Source: Myxococcaceae bacterium (lineage in GTDB: Bacteria; Myxococcota; Myxococcia; Myxococcales; Myxococcaceae). Taken from it: a stretch of 64,000 nucleotides of DNA. The stretch spans positions 124,001 through 188,000 of the forward strand of contig JAEUJQ010000032.1 of NCBI GenBank assembly GCA_016793095.1. Direction: 5' to 3'. Each line of letters opens with the position of its first letter. The stretch's first letter is position 1. The position numbers were made by a program, and so were the translations under genes. This document shows, piece after piece, positions 12,425-20,591 of this stretch. The notes beneath the pieces were generated by a model. It saw nothing but the letters and a program-made list of their open reading frames with translations, was not told where the DNA came from and searched no databases.

Positions 12425-12853
12425 TCAGGCGAGCGGGTGGCGGGTGCGCAGGCCCTTGAAGCGCTGGAAGTCGGCGTCGGCAGTGAGCCACTCGCAGCCG
12501 TGCTCGATGGCGAGGGCGGCGTGGTAGGCGTCGGCGACGAGCTTGCCGGTCGCGTGGCTCTCGCGGAGGAGCCGCTCGAAGATCTGGAAGTGCTCGAGGC
12601 CGGGGCGCAGCAGCCGGGCGTTGGGTTGGTCGACGAGCTCGGAGACGAACTCGAGGGCGGTGTCGAGGAGCGTGGGGCTCGTGAAGGCGCGCGGGTTGGT
12701 GACGACGCGCACGAAGCCCGAGAGGACGAGCTCCGACAGGCCGAAGGGCTCGTCGGCCTCGACGAGCCGAACGAGCGCAGCCGCATGGGCCGCGTGCTCT
12801 GGCGCGTCCGCTCGGTGAGCCAGCACGAGCACGTTGACGTCGGGCACCCTCAT
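12425..12853 (-). CDS. vapC: PIN-domain ribonuclease toxin (VapC family)
   Basis: 142 residues from ATG 12853, which overlaps the antitoxin stop as ATGA. The PIN acidic residues are visible: Asp5 (VPDVNVL), Glu41 (LSELVLSG), Asp108 (LVADAYHAA) and Asp126/Asp128 (TADADF). The insertion PNARLLRPG and the ending QRFKGLRTRHPL are typical of VapC toxins of the TA_HI0210-like subgroup. The family cleaves RNA, often tRNA, when released from VapB. It lies just upstream of the ElbD-like gene in the same direction, so read-through is possible. Confidence 0.88.
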   Translation of the reverse strand: MRVPDVNVLVLAHRADAPEHAAHAAALVRLVEADEPFGLSELVLSGFVRVVTNPRAFTSPTLLDTALEFVSELVDQPNARLLRPGLEHFQIFERLLRESHATGKLVADAYHAALAIEHGCEWLTADADFQRFKGLRTRHPLA

Positions 12854-13089
12854 CGCCCGCCGCCGGAGGGCTCGGTCTGCTCGTCGAGGTGGCTCCAGGT
12901 GAAGCCGGGCCTCAAGCCGCCCTCGCCCGCGGTGATCAGCCTGAACGCGCGAGGCTTCTTCGTCGACGCTTCGTCGAGCTCCCGGCGGGCGGCGCGCTCG
13001 AGCCATTGGCTCACGGTGAGCCCGGCGTGCTCCGCGCGTGCGCGGACGCGGGCGAGGAGGCGCTTGTCGAGATCGACGGTGGTTCGCAT
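12850..13089 (-). CDS. vapB: Ribbon-helix-helix antitoxin (VapB family)
   Basis: 79 residues. The N-terminal MRTTVDLDKRLLARVR, followed by GLTVSQWLERAARREL, is a CopG/MetJ-type ribbon-helix-helix fold for DNA binding and dimerisation. The C-terminal tail (about 45-79, with PGFTWSHLDE) would wrap the PIN toxin. The gene overlaps vapC by 4 bp. Antitoxin-toxin complexes of this class repress their own promoter; the palindrome at 13109-13120 is well placed for that. Confidence 0.85.
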   Translation of the reverse strand: MRTTVDLDKRLLARVRARAEHAGLTVSQWLERAARRELDEASTKKPRAFRLITAGEGGLRPGFTWSHLDEQTEPSGGGR

Positions 13090-13108
13090 GTCGTGATGAT
13101 AGGCAGGC

Positions 13109-13120
13109 GCATCATGATGC
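13109..13120. promoter_or_regulatory. Putative VapB operator
   Basis: GCATCATGATGC is a perfect 12-bp palindrome 20 bp upstream of the vapB start. A one-mismatch copy, GCATCATGACGC, lies at 13138-13149, 29 bp further out, and a TGATGAT half-site sits at 13094-13100. Repeated sites are typical of ribbon-helix-helix autoregulation. Confidence 0.5.
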
Positions 13121-13413
13121 GGTCAAGCTGCACCTGTGCATCATGACGCCGCGGCGCCTGATGCGCGGGCTTCCCACGCGACGGCGTGAGGCGCTCCTTG
13201 CCCTGGACTTGCCAGAGAGTTCGGCTCCGCGGCCTCCATGCGGACGAGCTCGACCTCGAGCTCGTCACCGACTTCACGACTGCCCGAAATGGAGGCTGGT
13301 GCGCCGAGGCTCTGCGGCTGGCGCAAGGTCGCGGTTCGTCGGTCGCGGCCCACCCGAGCGGCGGCTCGTACGCCTCACCCCCACGAGCGGACGGCCTGTG
13401 CGAGACTCCCGCC
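13121..13413. other. Non-coding gap between vapB and the peptidase gene
   Basis: Apart from the operator-like copy at 13138-13149, I see no recognisable gene, repeat or hairpin here. Open frames on both strands are Arg/Ala/Pro-rich and have no family-like motifs. It should hold the two divergent promoters. Confidence 0.4.
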
Positions 13414-15144
13414 ATGCGTGCGCAGCGCCCCTCCGGTCGTGCCCCGTGCAGTCCGGCATGGCTCCTCGTGCTGGTGGGAACGGTGGCGGCGCTGGCGCGC
13501 GCGGACGAGCTGCCGGTCGAGCTGCAGCTGGGCCAGAAGGCGCTGAGGGCGGGAGAGCTCGCCCGGCTCGAGAAGGCCGCCGGGCCGCTCGCCGAGCAGC
13601 CGCTCTACCGGGCGGACCTGACGGTGGACGTGGCGAACCGGAAGGTGGTGGGCCGGGTGGGGGTGACGTGGCACGTGAAGGGGGAGCCGCTCGACGAGGT
13701 GTACCTGCGCACGACGCCGAACGCGGCGCACCCTGAGGCGGTGACGCTCCTGAACGCGAGCGTGAACGGGCAGGCGGCGCTGCTGGAGCACCCCGACGCG
13801 ACGCTGTGGCGGGTGAAGCTGCCGGTGGAGGCGGTGGCGGGCACGGCGGTGCAGCTCGAGGTGCGGGTCCAGGCGAAGGTGCCCACGGCGCCGGCGGAGC
13901 AGGAGCCGGCTGCGGACCACGGGGCGTTCGCGGCGGCAGCGGACTTCGTGTCGCTGGTGGGCGTGCTGCCGATGGTGCCCCCGGTGAAGGGGAATGGAGA
14001 GCTGTTCTCGCCGCCGTCGGGCATGGGGGACCTGTCGGCGTTCGAGCCGTCGTCCTTCATGGTGAGCGTGTCGGCGCCGAGGGGCTTCGCGGTGGTGATG
14101 CCGGGAGCGTCGCTGGGCGAGGTGCCGGAGCCGAGCGGCTGGGTGCGCTTCACGAGCGCCATCGTCGGCGCGCGCGACTTCCCCGTGTTCGTCGCGAAGG
14201 GGCTCGAGCGGCAGGCGGCCACTGCTGGCGACGTGGCGGTGGAGCTGTGGGCGAGGAAGGGCCAGCCCCACGCGAGGGCCGTGCTGGAGCACGCGACGTA
14301 CGCGGTGAAGGAGCTCAACCGGCGGCTGGGGCCGTTCCCCCACGCGACGTTCCGGGTGGTGGAGGCGCCGCTGAGCCAGGGTGCGGGCGGCATGGAGTTC
14401 CCCGGCCTGGTGACGGTGTCGCGCTCGCTGGTGTCGGGGGCGAGCGACCCGCTCGAGGCGTTGGGGCTCGGGCACCTCGCCACGGACCCGACGGTGGCCG
14501 CGCTGGTGGGCCCGCTGCTGAAGGACCTCATGCGCAGCTCGGTCGAGCTGACGGTGCTGCACGAGGTCGCGCACCAGTACGTGGCGTGCCTGGTGGGCAG
14601 CGACGCCGTGGACGAGCCGGTCGCCGACGAGCCGCTGACCCAGCACCTCGCGCTGCTGCTGCTGGAGTGGCGGCGGGGGAAGAAGGCGGCGAACGAGGTG
14701 CGCGAGGGGCAGGTGAAGATGGCGTACCGGCTGTGGCGGATGATGGGCGGTGGCGACTCGAAGGCGAACCGGCCGACGGGCGACTTCGCGTCCAGCACCG
14801 AGTACGCCGGCATCGTGTACGGAAAGGCGCCGTTGTTGTTCGACGCGCAGCGCAAGCTGCTGGGCGAGGACGGGTGGGAGAAGACGCTGCGCGCGTACGT
14901 GGAGCAGCACCGCTACCGGTGGGTGACGTCGATGACGTTGACGGAGGTGGCCGGGAGGCAGGCTCCGCAGCACGCGAGGCAGCTAGAGGGCCTGCGGCGG
15001 CGGTGGCTCGAGGAGACGCACGGGGATGAGGACGTGGGGCAGCTCGCCGACGTGTTGAGCGGTGGCGCCAGGCCAGGCGCGCCCATGGATGCGTCGACGA
15101 TGAAGCTGCTCGAGGAGCTGAGGCAGCAGCTCGGCGGCGAGTGA
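13414..15144 (+). CDS. Secreted M1-family (gluzincin) metallopeptidase
   Basis: 576 residues from ATG 13414. A signal peptide is visible (Arg-rich start, then WLLVLVGTVAALARA) with likely cleavage before ADELP. The zinc site is complete: HEVAH at residues 383-387, then Glu406 exactly 18 residues after the second His, the HExxH-x18-E spacing of M1 aminopeptidases. An upstream GAGGMEFPGL replaces the usual GAMEN exopeptidase motif, as in M1-like proteins of uncertain aminopeptidase activity. The N-terminal half is beta-rich, like the M1 saddle domain. It is a stand-alone gene, likely acting in the periplasm or outside the cell. Confidence 0.82.
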   Translation: MRAQRPSGRAPCSPAWLLVLVGTVAALARADELPVELQLGQKALRAGELARLEKAAGPLAEQPLYRADLTVDVANRKVVGRVGVTWHVKGEPLDEVYLRTTPNAAHPEAVTLLNASVNGQAALLEHPDATLWRVKLPVEAVAGTAVQLEVRVQAKVPTAPAEQEPAADHGAFAAAADFVSLVGVLPMVPPVKGNGELFSPPSGMGDLSAFEPSSFMVSVSAPRGFAVVMPGASLGEVPEPSGWVRFTSAIVGARDFPVFVAKGLERQAATAGDVAVELWARKGQPHARAVLEHATYAVKELNRRLGPFPHATFRVVEAPLSQGAGGMEFPGLVTVSRSLVSGASDPLEALGLGHLATDPTVAALVGPLLKDLMRSSVELTVLHEVAHQYVACLVGSDAVDEPVADEPLTQHLALLLLEWRRGKKAANEVREGQVKMAYRLWRMMGGGDSKANRPTGDFASSTEYAGIVYGKAPLLFDAQRKLLGEDGWEKTLRAYVEQHRYRWVTSMTLTEVAGRQAPQHARQLEGLRRRWLEETHGDEDVGQLADVLSGGARPGAPMDASTMKLLEELRQQLGGE

Positions 15145-15150
15145 GCGCGA

Positions 15151-15167
15151 CTCTCATCGGATGAGAG
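15151..15167 (+). terminator. Short hairpin after the peptidase gene
   Basis: CTCTCATC-G-GATGAGAG begins 6 bp after the stop; a stem of six pairs with a five-base loop can form. No T tract follows, so it is a weak terminator candidate. Confidence 0.3.
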
Positions 15168-15320
15168 GCGGACGGCGGAGACGCTCCAGTCTCCGGGGCG
15201 AGATGCGCGCCGGGGGCAACCGACGGGAAGCTGGTGGCTGGGCCCTGGCATCAGGCGTGCTGAGTCGTCAGTCGTCGGGCGGTGATGGTGAGTGGGGGAC
15301 GGGGCCCGGCTGGTGATGGC

Positions 15321-15355
15321 GCGGAGGAGCTGACCTGGGGAATCAGCTCCTTCGC
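15321..15355 (+). terminator. Strong 13-bp hairpin before the MopE-like gene
   Basis: Bases 15321-15333 (GCGGAGGAGCTGA) pair with 15343-15355 (TCAGCTCCTTCGC) with a single G-U pair and a 9-base loop. A TTTT run follows at 15363-15366. It could end transcripts of the peptidase gene 180 bp upstream or act as a leader structure of the next gene, whose start is 75 bp downstream. Confidence 0.45.
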
Positions 15356-15429
15356 GCCTCCCTTTTCAGGGCGGGGCTCGGCTACCGTCGCGTCGTTGAC
15401 GGGCCGGGTGCTGCAAAATGGGGTCAGCG

Positions 15430-17394
15430 ATGAAGTGGCTCACGCTCTCGGTGCTGGCGTTCTCCTGCGCGCGGGTGACTCCTCCCGGGGTGATGCAGTC
15501 GTGTCAGGCGACCTCGGACTGTCAGCAGGGGCTGGTGTGCCTGGGGAGCCAGTGCGGAGAGTGCCGGCAGGACTCCGAGTGCCCGGGGGTCGCGAAGTGC
15601 GGCCTCATTCAGGCGGGGCGGTGCGGCTGCTACGACGCCGATGGAGACGGCGCGAGCTGCGATGACTGTGACGACGCCGACCCGGCGCGGTTCCCCGGCG
15701 CGAACGAGGTGTGCGACGCGCGCGACAACGACTGCGACGGGGAAGTGGACGAGGGCACGGTGACGACGTGGTTCGTCGACGGAGACGGCGACGGGTACGG
15801 GAACACGGGGCTCTCGGTGAGCCGCTGCGCCGCGCCGGCCAACTTCGTGGCGCGCGGGGGCGACTGCAACGACAGCGACCCGACGACGTTCCCGGGTCGG
15901 TCCGAGGTCTGCGACGCGCGCGACAACGACTGCGACGGCGAGGTGGACGAGGGCGTCAAGTCGACGTTCTACCGCGACGCCGATGGCGACGGCTTCGGAG
16001 ACGCCCGGAACTCGGCCACCACCTGCCAGATTCCGTCGTCGGGCTTCGTGTCGGTGGCGAGCGACTGTGACGACAGCCGGGCCGACGCGAACCCGCAGGC
16101 GATGGAGACGTGCAACAACCGCGACGATGACTGCGATGGTGTCGTCGATGGGCAGACGCGTGCGTGCAACAACGCCTGCGGGGATGGGATGGAGACCTGT
16201 ACGCGGGGGGTCTGGGGTGGGTGCACCGCGCCGCCCATCATCACCATCACGTCGCCAACGACGCTCTCTGGCACGAGGGCGACGTTCGACTGCCTCACCG
16301 TCACGAACCAAGGACGGCTCGTGGTAGCCGAAGGCATGACTCTGGCGACGCGCAACTGGTTGCGCGTCGAGGCGAGCGGGAGCTTGGAGCTTGGAGCCCG
16401 TGCGACGCTGACCGCCGGGGGCGACATCGTGTTCGCCGATCGTGGCGTACTACTGACGACTGACGCGACCGTTCAGTCAGCAACCTCTGTTCAGGTTACA
16501 CAGGATGCGAAGTGGTACGCACAGGCCCCCCAAGCTGCACCATACTCGACGGGCGGATCAGCGGCCTGCGCACCTCAGAGCACGCCACAGCCAGTGACCG
16601 GTGGCGGCGGCGGCGCTCGCGGTGGGACGGGGGGCCGTGGAGGGTCCTGCAATTCGCTCATCTCGGTTCCGCTAGCCGGCGCCGGGGGGCCGCTCGCGGC
16701 CCAGGGGTCTCCTGGCTGCTGTGACTGCACGGCGCCAACGCCGGGGGCAGTCCGCAGTGGCGGTGGTGGCGGCGGTGCGATGGCTGGAGGGGGCGGTGGC
16801 GCGAACGGCGGGAATGGCGGCGAGGGCGGTGGCGGCGTTTTCGGAACTGTCGTGACTGATGGTGGCGCTGGTGGGCTTTTCGAAGCTGATGCGGGCCTGC
16901 TGCCACCGTTTGGTGGCGGCGCCGGGGGCTCGTCGGGGACTCTTCAGGTGTCGCTTGCCTCTGAGGCCTGTCAGGGAACTGGTGGCAGTGGGGGCGGGAT
17001 CGTCCGTGTCGTGGCCCCCCGCTTCTCGAATCTGGGGCAGCTCGCAGCCGATGGCACGAACGGCGGGACACCTGTGGGTTCGACTGGTCTTGGCGGGGGT
17101 GGCGGCGGGGGAGCGGGCGGCTCGTGGGTGTTCCGCGTCAATGTCTTCGAGAACCATGGAGCCGTCTCGGCGACCGGTGGCCGCGGCGGAACGGGAGCGA
17201 GCGCGACTGGCAGCGGACGACTGGCGGGCGGCGGTGGGGGGGGCGCCGGTGGGACCATTCACATTGAGGCATTGGATGGTGGTTCAGCACTCACCAGGCC
17301 GGCTGGGAACCTGTTCGTCAGCGGTGGTGCAGGCGGAACGGGAACCGCTGGAAACGGGCAACCTGGTGCTGTGGGTGTGGTCTTCGTGCGCTAG
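15430..17394 (+). CDS. Lipoprotein with MopE-like repeats and a Gly-rich C-terminus
   Basis: 654 residues from ATG 15430, preferred over the in-frame ATG at 15418 because it gives a compact lipoprotein signal (MKWLTLSVLAFSC, Cys13) and GGGGTC precedes it. Cys-rich ETCxxGxC-like modules come first. Then come calcium-loop-like DGDGDGYGN and DADGDGFGD segments and three MopE-type motifs (CDARDNDCDGEVDEG twice, CNNRDDDCDGVVDG once). The second half is a low-complexity Gly/Ala region rich in GGGG runs, interrupted by beta-like stretches such as VVAPRFSNLGQLAADG, as in other myxobacterial surface lipoproteins. It probably binds metal at the cell surface; no enzyme motif was seen. It is convergent with the next gene, sharing a CTAG. 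Confidence 0.8.
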   Translation: MKWLTLSVLAFSCARVTPPGVMQSCQATSDCQQGLVCLGSQCGECRQDSECPGVAKCGLIQAGRCGCYDADGDGASCDDCDDADPARFPGANEVCDARDNDCDGEVDEGTVTTWFVDGDGDGYGNTGLSVSRCAAPANFVARGGDCNDSDPTTFPGRSEVCDARDNDCDGEVDEGVKSTFYRDADGDGFGDARNSATTCQIPSSGFVSVASDCDDSRADANPQAMETCNNRDDDCDGVVDGQTRACNNACGDGMETCTRGVWGGCTAPPIITITSPTTLSGTRATFDCLTVTNQGRLVVAEGMTLATRNWLRVEASGSLELGARATLTAGGDIVFADRGVLLTTDATVQSATSVQVTQDAKWYAQAPQAAPYSTGGSAACAPQSTPQPVTGGGGGARGGTGGRGGSCNSLISVPLAGAGGPLAAQGSPGCCDCTAPTPGAVRSGGGGGGAMAGGGGGANGGNGGEGGGGVFGTVVTDGGAGGLFEADAGLLPPFGGGAGGSSGTLQVSLASEACQGTGGSGGGIVRVVAPRFSNLGQLAADGTNGGTPVGSTGLGGGGGGGAGGSWVFRVNVFENHGAVSATGGRGGTGASATGSGRLAGGGGGGAGGTIHIEALDGGSALTRPAGNLFVSGGAGGTGTAGNGQPGAVGVVFVR

Positions 17395-18620
17395 CGACCG
17401 AAGACTTCGGCGAGCAACGTGTCGTAGCTGGCAGCGCCGGCTTCGAGTGAGAAGTGAGACCGCGTTGCCTCACGTGCGGCGTCGAGCACTTCTGGCCGAA
17501 GCGGGGGTGCTGCAGCAATGTGATGGGCCACTGCGTCGAGCGTCGCTGGGGAAACGTCATCGAGCACGAGGCCGGTGCCGGCGCGCCGAACCCAGTCGCT
17601 CACCTCGCGGTTACAGCCAAACTGAACGGGTCGGACTCCTGCTGCGAAGAGTTCGCCCAGCTTGGTCGGCATCGAGGCTCGCTTCGCGGGGCTACTGGGG
17701 TGCAAGAGGAGAAGGCACCATTCCACCAGCGAGAGCCACTCAGGCATCGCTTCGTGTTCGGCTCGCGCCAAGGTGTAGCGCTCAACCGGGACGCCAAGTG
17801 CTGCAAGTCTCTTTTCGTACTCCTCGCGCTGACCGCTGATCACTAACAGGTGCGTGACTGGGTTGGCAGCCAGAATCCGTCGCGCCAGGTCGAGCGACTC
17901 ATCGACCAGGTATGAACGGTTGATTGAGCCGATGAGCGCGACGACACGTTTGTCGCGAAGTCGAGCAACGAGGGGTGATGGCACCATCCCAATGGCCTCC
18001 ACTGGCCGGCGCCGAAAGTCAGTGTAGTCGGCCAGAGTCGTGATGCAGCGAACGACGCGGCGGGCGAAGGGTCTGAAGCGCTCCTTGACCTCCGTCGCCT
18101 GAAGCTCAGTTAGGGTCACGATCGCTGACGCGGTCGCGTAGAGTTGGTACTCAAGTCCTCGAGCGAAGGCCAAGCGAATCGGCGAAGTGAACCAACGCCC
18201 CTCCTCACGTCGCTCATCAATCCAGAAGCCACGCGCATCGAAGAGCCACGGAATCCGGGTCGCATGCCAAGCTGCGAGCGCTGCCACGGCGGGGACGTAG
18301 GCCCTCGCATGCACACCCGAAATCAAACCAGTTCGCGCAAGTTGTACTGCTCGACGCGTTAGGAAGCCCAGGTTTTGCGCTGCGGAAGCTGGAGTCTGTG
18401 CGCCATCGAACGCCGAAAACTCCCAATCGATGCCTCTCGCCCGCAGCCGTGCGCGGAGCTCGCCAACACGGCCAAGCTCCAACAGGTCCTTCGACTTCTC
18501 GAGCGACAGGACGCGGTACGGCCACCCTCGACTAGCGAGTCGCTCGAGAACGCGGACGACTTGGCTAAAGATCAGAGGTTCAAGAAGGCCGTCCTGCGTG
18601 ATGTACAGAATCGACTTCAC
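17391..18620 (-). CDS. Family-4-like glycosyltransferase
   Basis: 409 residues with a GT-B layout. The N-terminal half opens MKSILYITQDGLLEPL and contains GVHARAYVPA and WLFDARGFW (donor/acceptor cleft region). The C-terminal Rossmann half has LIGSINRSYLVDE, the HLLVISG strand, and a KRASMPTKLGELFAAGVRPV segment that includes the usual EX7E-like nucleotide-sugar site. It is the last gene of a leftward three-gene unit, overlapping the upstream methyltransferase by 4 bp. It probably adds one sugar to the repeat unit of a surface polysaccharide in the cytoplasm; donor and linkage cannot be read from sequence. Confidence 0.78.
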   Translation of the reverse strand: MKSILYITQDGLLEPLIFSQVVRVLERLASRGWPYRVLSLEKSKDLLELGRVGELRARLRARGIDWEFSAFDGAQTPASAAQNLGFLTRRAVQLARTGLISGVHARAYVPAVAALAAWHATRIPWLFDARGFWIDERREEGRWFTSPIRLAFARGLEYQLYATASAIVTLTELQATEVKERFRPFARRVVRCITTLADYTDFRRRPVEAIGMVPSPLVARLRDKRVVALIGSINRSYLVDESLDLARRILAANPVTHLLVISGQREEYEKRLAALGVPVERYTLARAEHEAMPEWLSLVEWCLLLLHPSSPAKRASMPTKLGELFAAGVRPVQFGCNREVSDWVRRAGTGLVLDDVSPATLDAVAHHIAAAPPLRPEVLDAAREATRSHFSLEAGAASYDTLLAEVFGR

Positions 18621-19516
18621 GCCTCTGGCTTTCGTGCAATTGCTTTCAACGTGTCGCCGAACCCGAGCACACCAAGCACTCGGTTCGCAGTACGCTTCGC
18701 AAAGCGTCGAAGGGCGCTCGCCGACATGGCGGAATTGATGGCGACGGAAGACGTGCTTGAGGCCTGACCAGGAGCACGCCGCGACTCTTTCTTGATACCA
18801 AGCAGTACCTGAGCGCCGTCAAACGCATCCGCAGGATTCAACCCAGTCGATCGAATCTGAAGCACGTCGAAGCCAACGGTCTCGAGCAACTGCCGAATTC
18901 CAGCGTGCGAGAAGATGCAGAGATGCTCCGGGGGAGCGACCACCCATGACCAGCGATGCCCCAGCAGCCGCGCATTCAGACCGTCGCCACACGGAGTCGT
19001 CAAGTACAACACGCCTCCGGGCCTCAGATGACGCCACGCACTGGACACCAAGTCGGTAGGGCTCGCAACATGCTCTACCACCTCTGATGCGACGATGAGA
19101 TCGAAGTCTTTGGGCAGTGATTCACTCTCCTCGAGTCCGAGGGCATGGTGTCCACGTCGCCGCGCGGCCTCGATCGCCGATTCGGAAATCTCGACGCCCC
19201 AGGTTTCCCAACCAGCATCCTTCGCAGCATCAAGAAACGCTCCTCCGCCGAAGCCAAGGTCGGCGAAGCGACCAGATGTTCGCCGCACAGGAAGGGCTTC
19301 GAGAACGGTCTTGGCAGCCGAGCGCACCACCTCACCGATCTTCAGATTCTCGGGACCATAGTATCCACCGTAGTCGAACTGGCTCGTCGCATCAGGCAGC
19401 CTCGAGGTGAAGAGACTTCGACAGCCATCACAACGCACAATCTCAAACCCATTAACCACCCCCTGAGTCGTCGCGTGGCGAGATGAACAGGCTGGGCAGG
19501 GCCGCACGGACGCCAT
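18617..19516 (-). CDS. SAM-dependent methyltransferase with N-terminal zinc ribbon
   Basis: 299 residues. Cys pairs in CPACSSRH and CDGCRSLF form a zinc-ribbon-like knuckle at the N-terminus. A class I methyltransferase core follows: motif I ADLGFGGGAFLDAA, the acidic strand-2 end GVEISESAI, and DLIVASEVVEHV (motif IV). This layout is typical of sugar or polysaccharide-tip methyltransferases in O-antigen loci. It overlaps the next gene by 4 bp and follows the 341-residue methyltransferase with a 5-bp gap. GC is lower than in the flanking core genes (63% in one stretch counted, 18661-18720). Confidence 0.78.
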   Translation of the reverse strand: MASVRPCPACSSRHATTQGVVNGFEIVRCDGCRSLFTSRLPDATSQFDYGGYYGPENLKIGEVVRSAAKTVLEALPVRRTSGRFADLGFGGGAFLDAAKDAGWETWGVEISESAIEAARRRGHHALGLEESESLPKDFDLIVASEVVEHVASPTDLVSSAWRHLRPGGVLYLTTPCGDGLNARLLGHRWSWVVAPPEHLCIFSHAGIRQLLETVGFDVLQIRSTGLNPADAFDGAQVLLGIKKESRRAPGQASSTSSVAINSAMSASALRRFAKRTANRVLGVLGFGDTLKAIARKPEA

Positions 19517-19521
19517 CTTGG

Positions 19522-20547
19522 CTACCGAACACCGACGACATTCAGTCCAGCGATACCTGTGAAGCGCAGCGCAGTCGGCCCCAAGGGCGCGAGAGCGTCG
19601 CGCACTTCATCTTCTGTCATGGGCTCGTCGAAGCGGGGAGCGAGCATGTCGAGCGTATCGAGCAGCGACTCGCGGTAGCGCTGATCTCGCGACCAACCGG
19701 GCCTCTCGGACTCTAGATAGACAGCGAACGGTGAGGCAAAGCGCGCTACGCGACCGAGCCCCGGCAATCGGAAGAGCCTGTCGCCGACGGCAAACAGACT
19801 CGGCATGACTCGCTCCAACATAGCCAGAAGCAGCTCCGGGTCTAGACGCTTGGTCACATTCCTCGCGAGGTACTTCGCGTGGAGTTTGGTCCATGGTTTC
19901 CGAGGATAGATGGTGAATGCGAACTCGCCCCCTCCTCGCACTGCGTCAACAACACTGCGAAGGGCTCGCGCACGGTCCGGCGTATGCTGAACGACGCCGA
20001 TGCAGTAGGCGAAGTCCACAGCCGCGTGACGGATCGGTAGGTTGAGAAGGTCGCCCTGAACCACGTCGACTTGCGGGTACTTGGCAAGTGACTCGGCCGT
20101 CGCGTCCACGGCTGACGAGATGTCGACGGCCACCAGCCGCGCGCCATAAGACGCCGCTACCTCAGCAAATCGACCGGCACCGCAGCCAGCATCGAGCACC
20201 CACTTGCCCGCAAGGCTATGGCTCCAGCCGGTCTCGCTCTCAAAGCGCTTCCGTGAAAGGGCACCGCCCTGTTCCGTGTCCAGTTGCTCTCTTCGAAATC
20301 GGTTCCACTGCAGACCGAAGTTATGGGCGTAGGAGTCCTCGGGGACGAAGCGCGGGATTCCCCGCCGAACCGGGTAGTCGCGGCCAGTCGCGCTTCTCAG
20401 GGTACCCTCCCACACGTGCTGACCTCGGCGCTCATCAACCCGATGAATGCTCAGGGGGCTTCCTGTTCCTGGCTCCGAGAGAATCGTGATCAGGTCGTCG
20501 TTCACGATCACGCATCTAGCGGCCCGCTCGGTCTTCGACAAGTGCAC
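19522..20547 (-). CDS. Class I SAM-dependent methyltransferase
   Basis: 341 residues. An N-terminal region of about 90 residues includes YPVRRGIPRFVP, like the Trm112-type segment found before many methyltransferase cores. The SAM site is clear: VLDAGCGAGRFAE, then VAVDISSAVD, VDVVQGDLLNLPI and FAYCIGVVQHTPD. The C-terminal part ends in a family-specific segment (RYRESLLDTLDMLAPRFD) also seen in polysaccharide-locus methyltransferases. It is the first gene of the leftward unit and diverges from asnB across only 44 bp, so the two share a promoter region. Confidence 0.8.
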   Translation of the reverse strand: MHLSKTERAARCVIVNDDLITILSEPGTGSPLSIHRVDERRGQHVWEGTLRSATGRDYPVRRGIPRFVPEDSYAHNFGLQWNRFRREQLDTEQGGALSRKRFESETGWSHSLAGKWVLDAGCGAGRFAEVAASYGARLVAVDISSAVDATAESLAKYPQVDVVQGDLLNLPIRHAAVDFAYCIGVVQHTPDRARALRSVVDAVRGGGEFAFTIYPRKPWTKLHAKYLARNVTKRLDPELLLAMLERVMPSLFAVGDRLFRLPGLGRVARFASPFAVYLESERPGWSRDQRYRESLLDTLDMLAPRFDEPMTEDEVRDALAPLGPTALRFTGIAGLNVVGVR

Positions 20548-20591
20548 ATCACCTTTGAATCGGAGGCCCCAACTAGGGTACGAGTGTCGGC

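Noticed and set aside
13141-13353. Short minus-strand frame in the gap before the peptidase gene
   Set aside because: No motif, low-complexity, no ribosome site; treated as non-coding.
17391-17394. Convergent stop codons sharing CTAG
   Set aside because: Chance end-to-end overlap; no hairpin and no known function.
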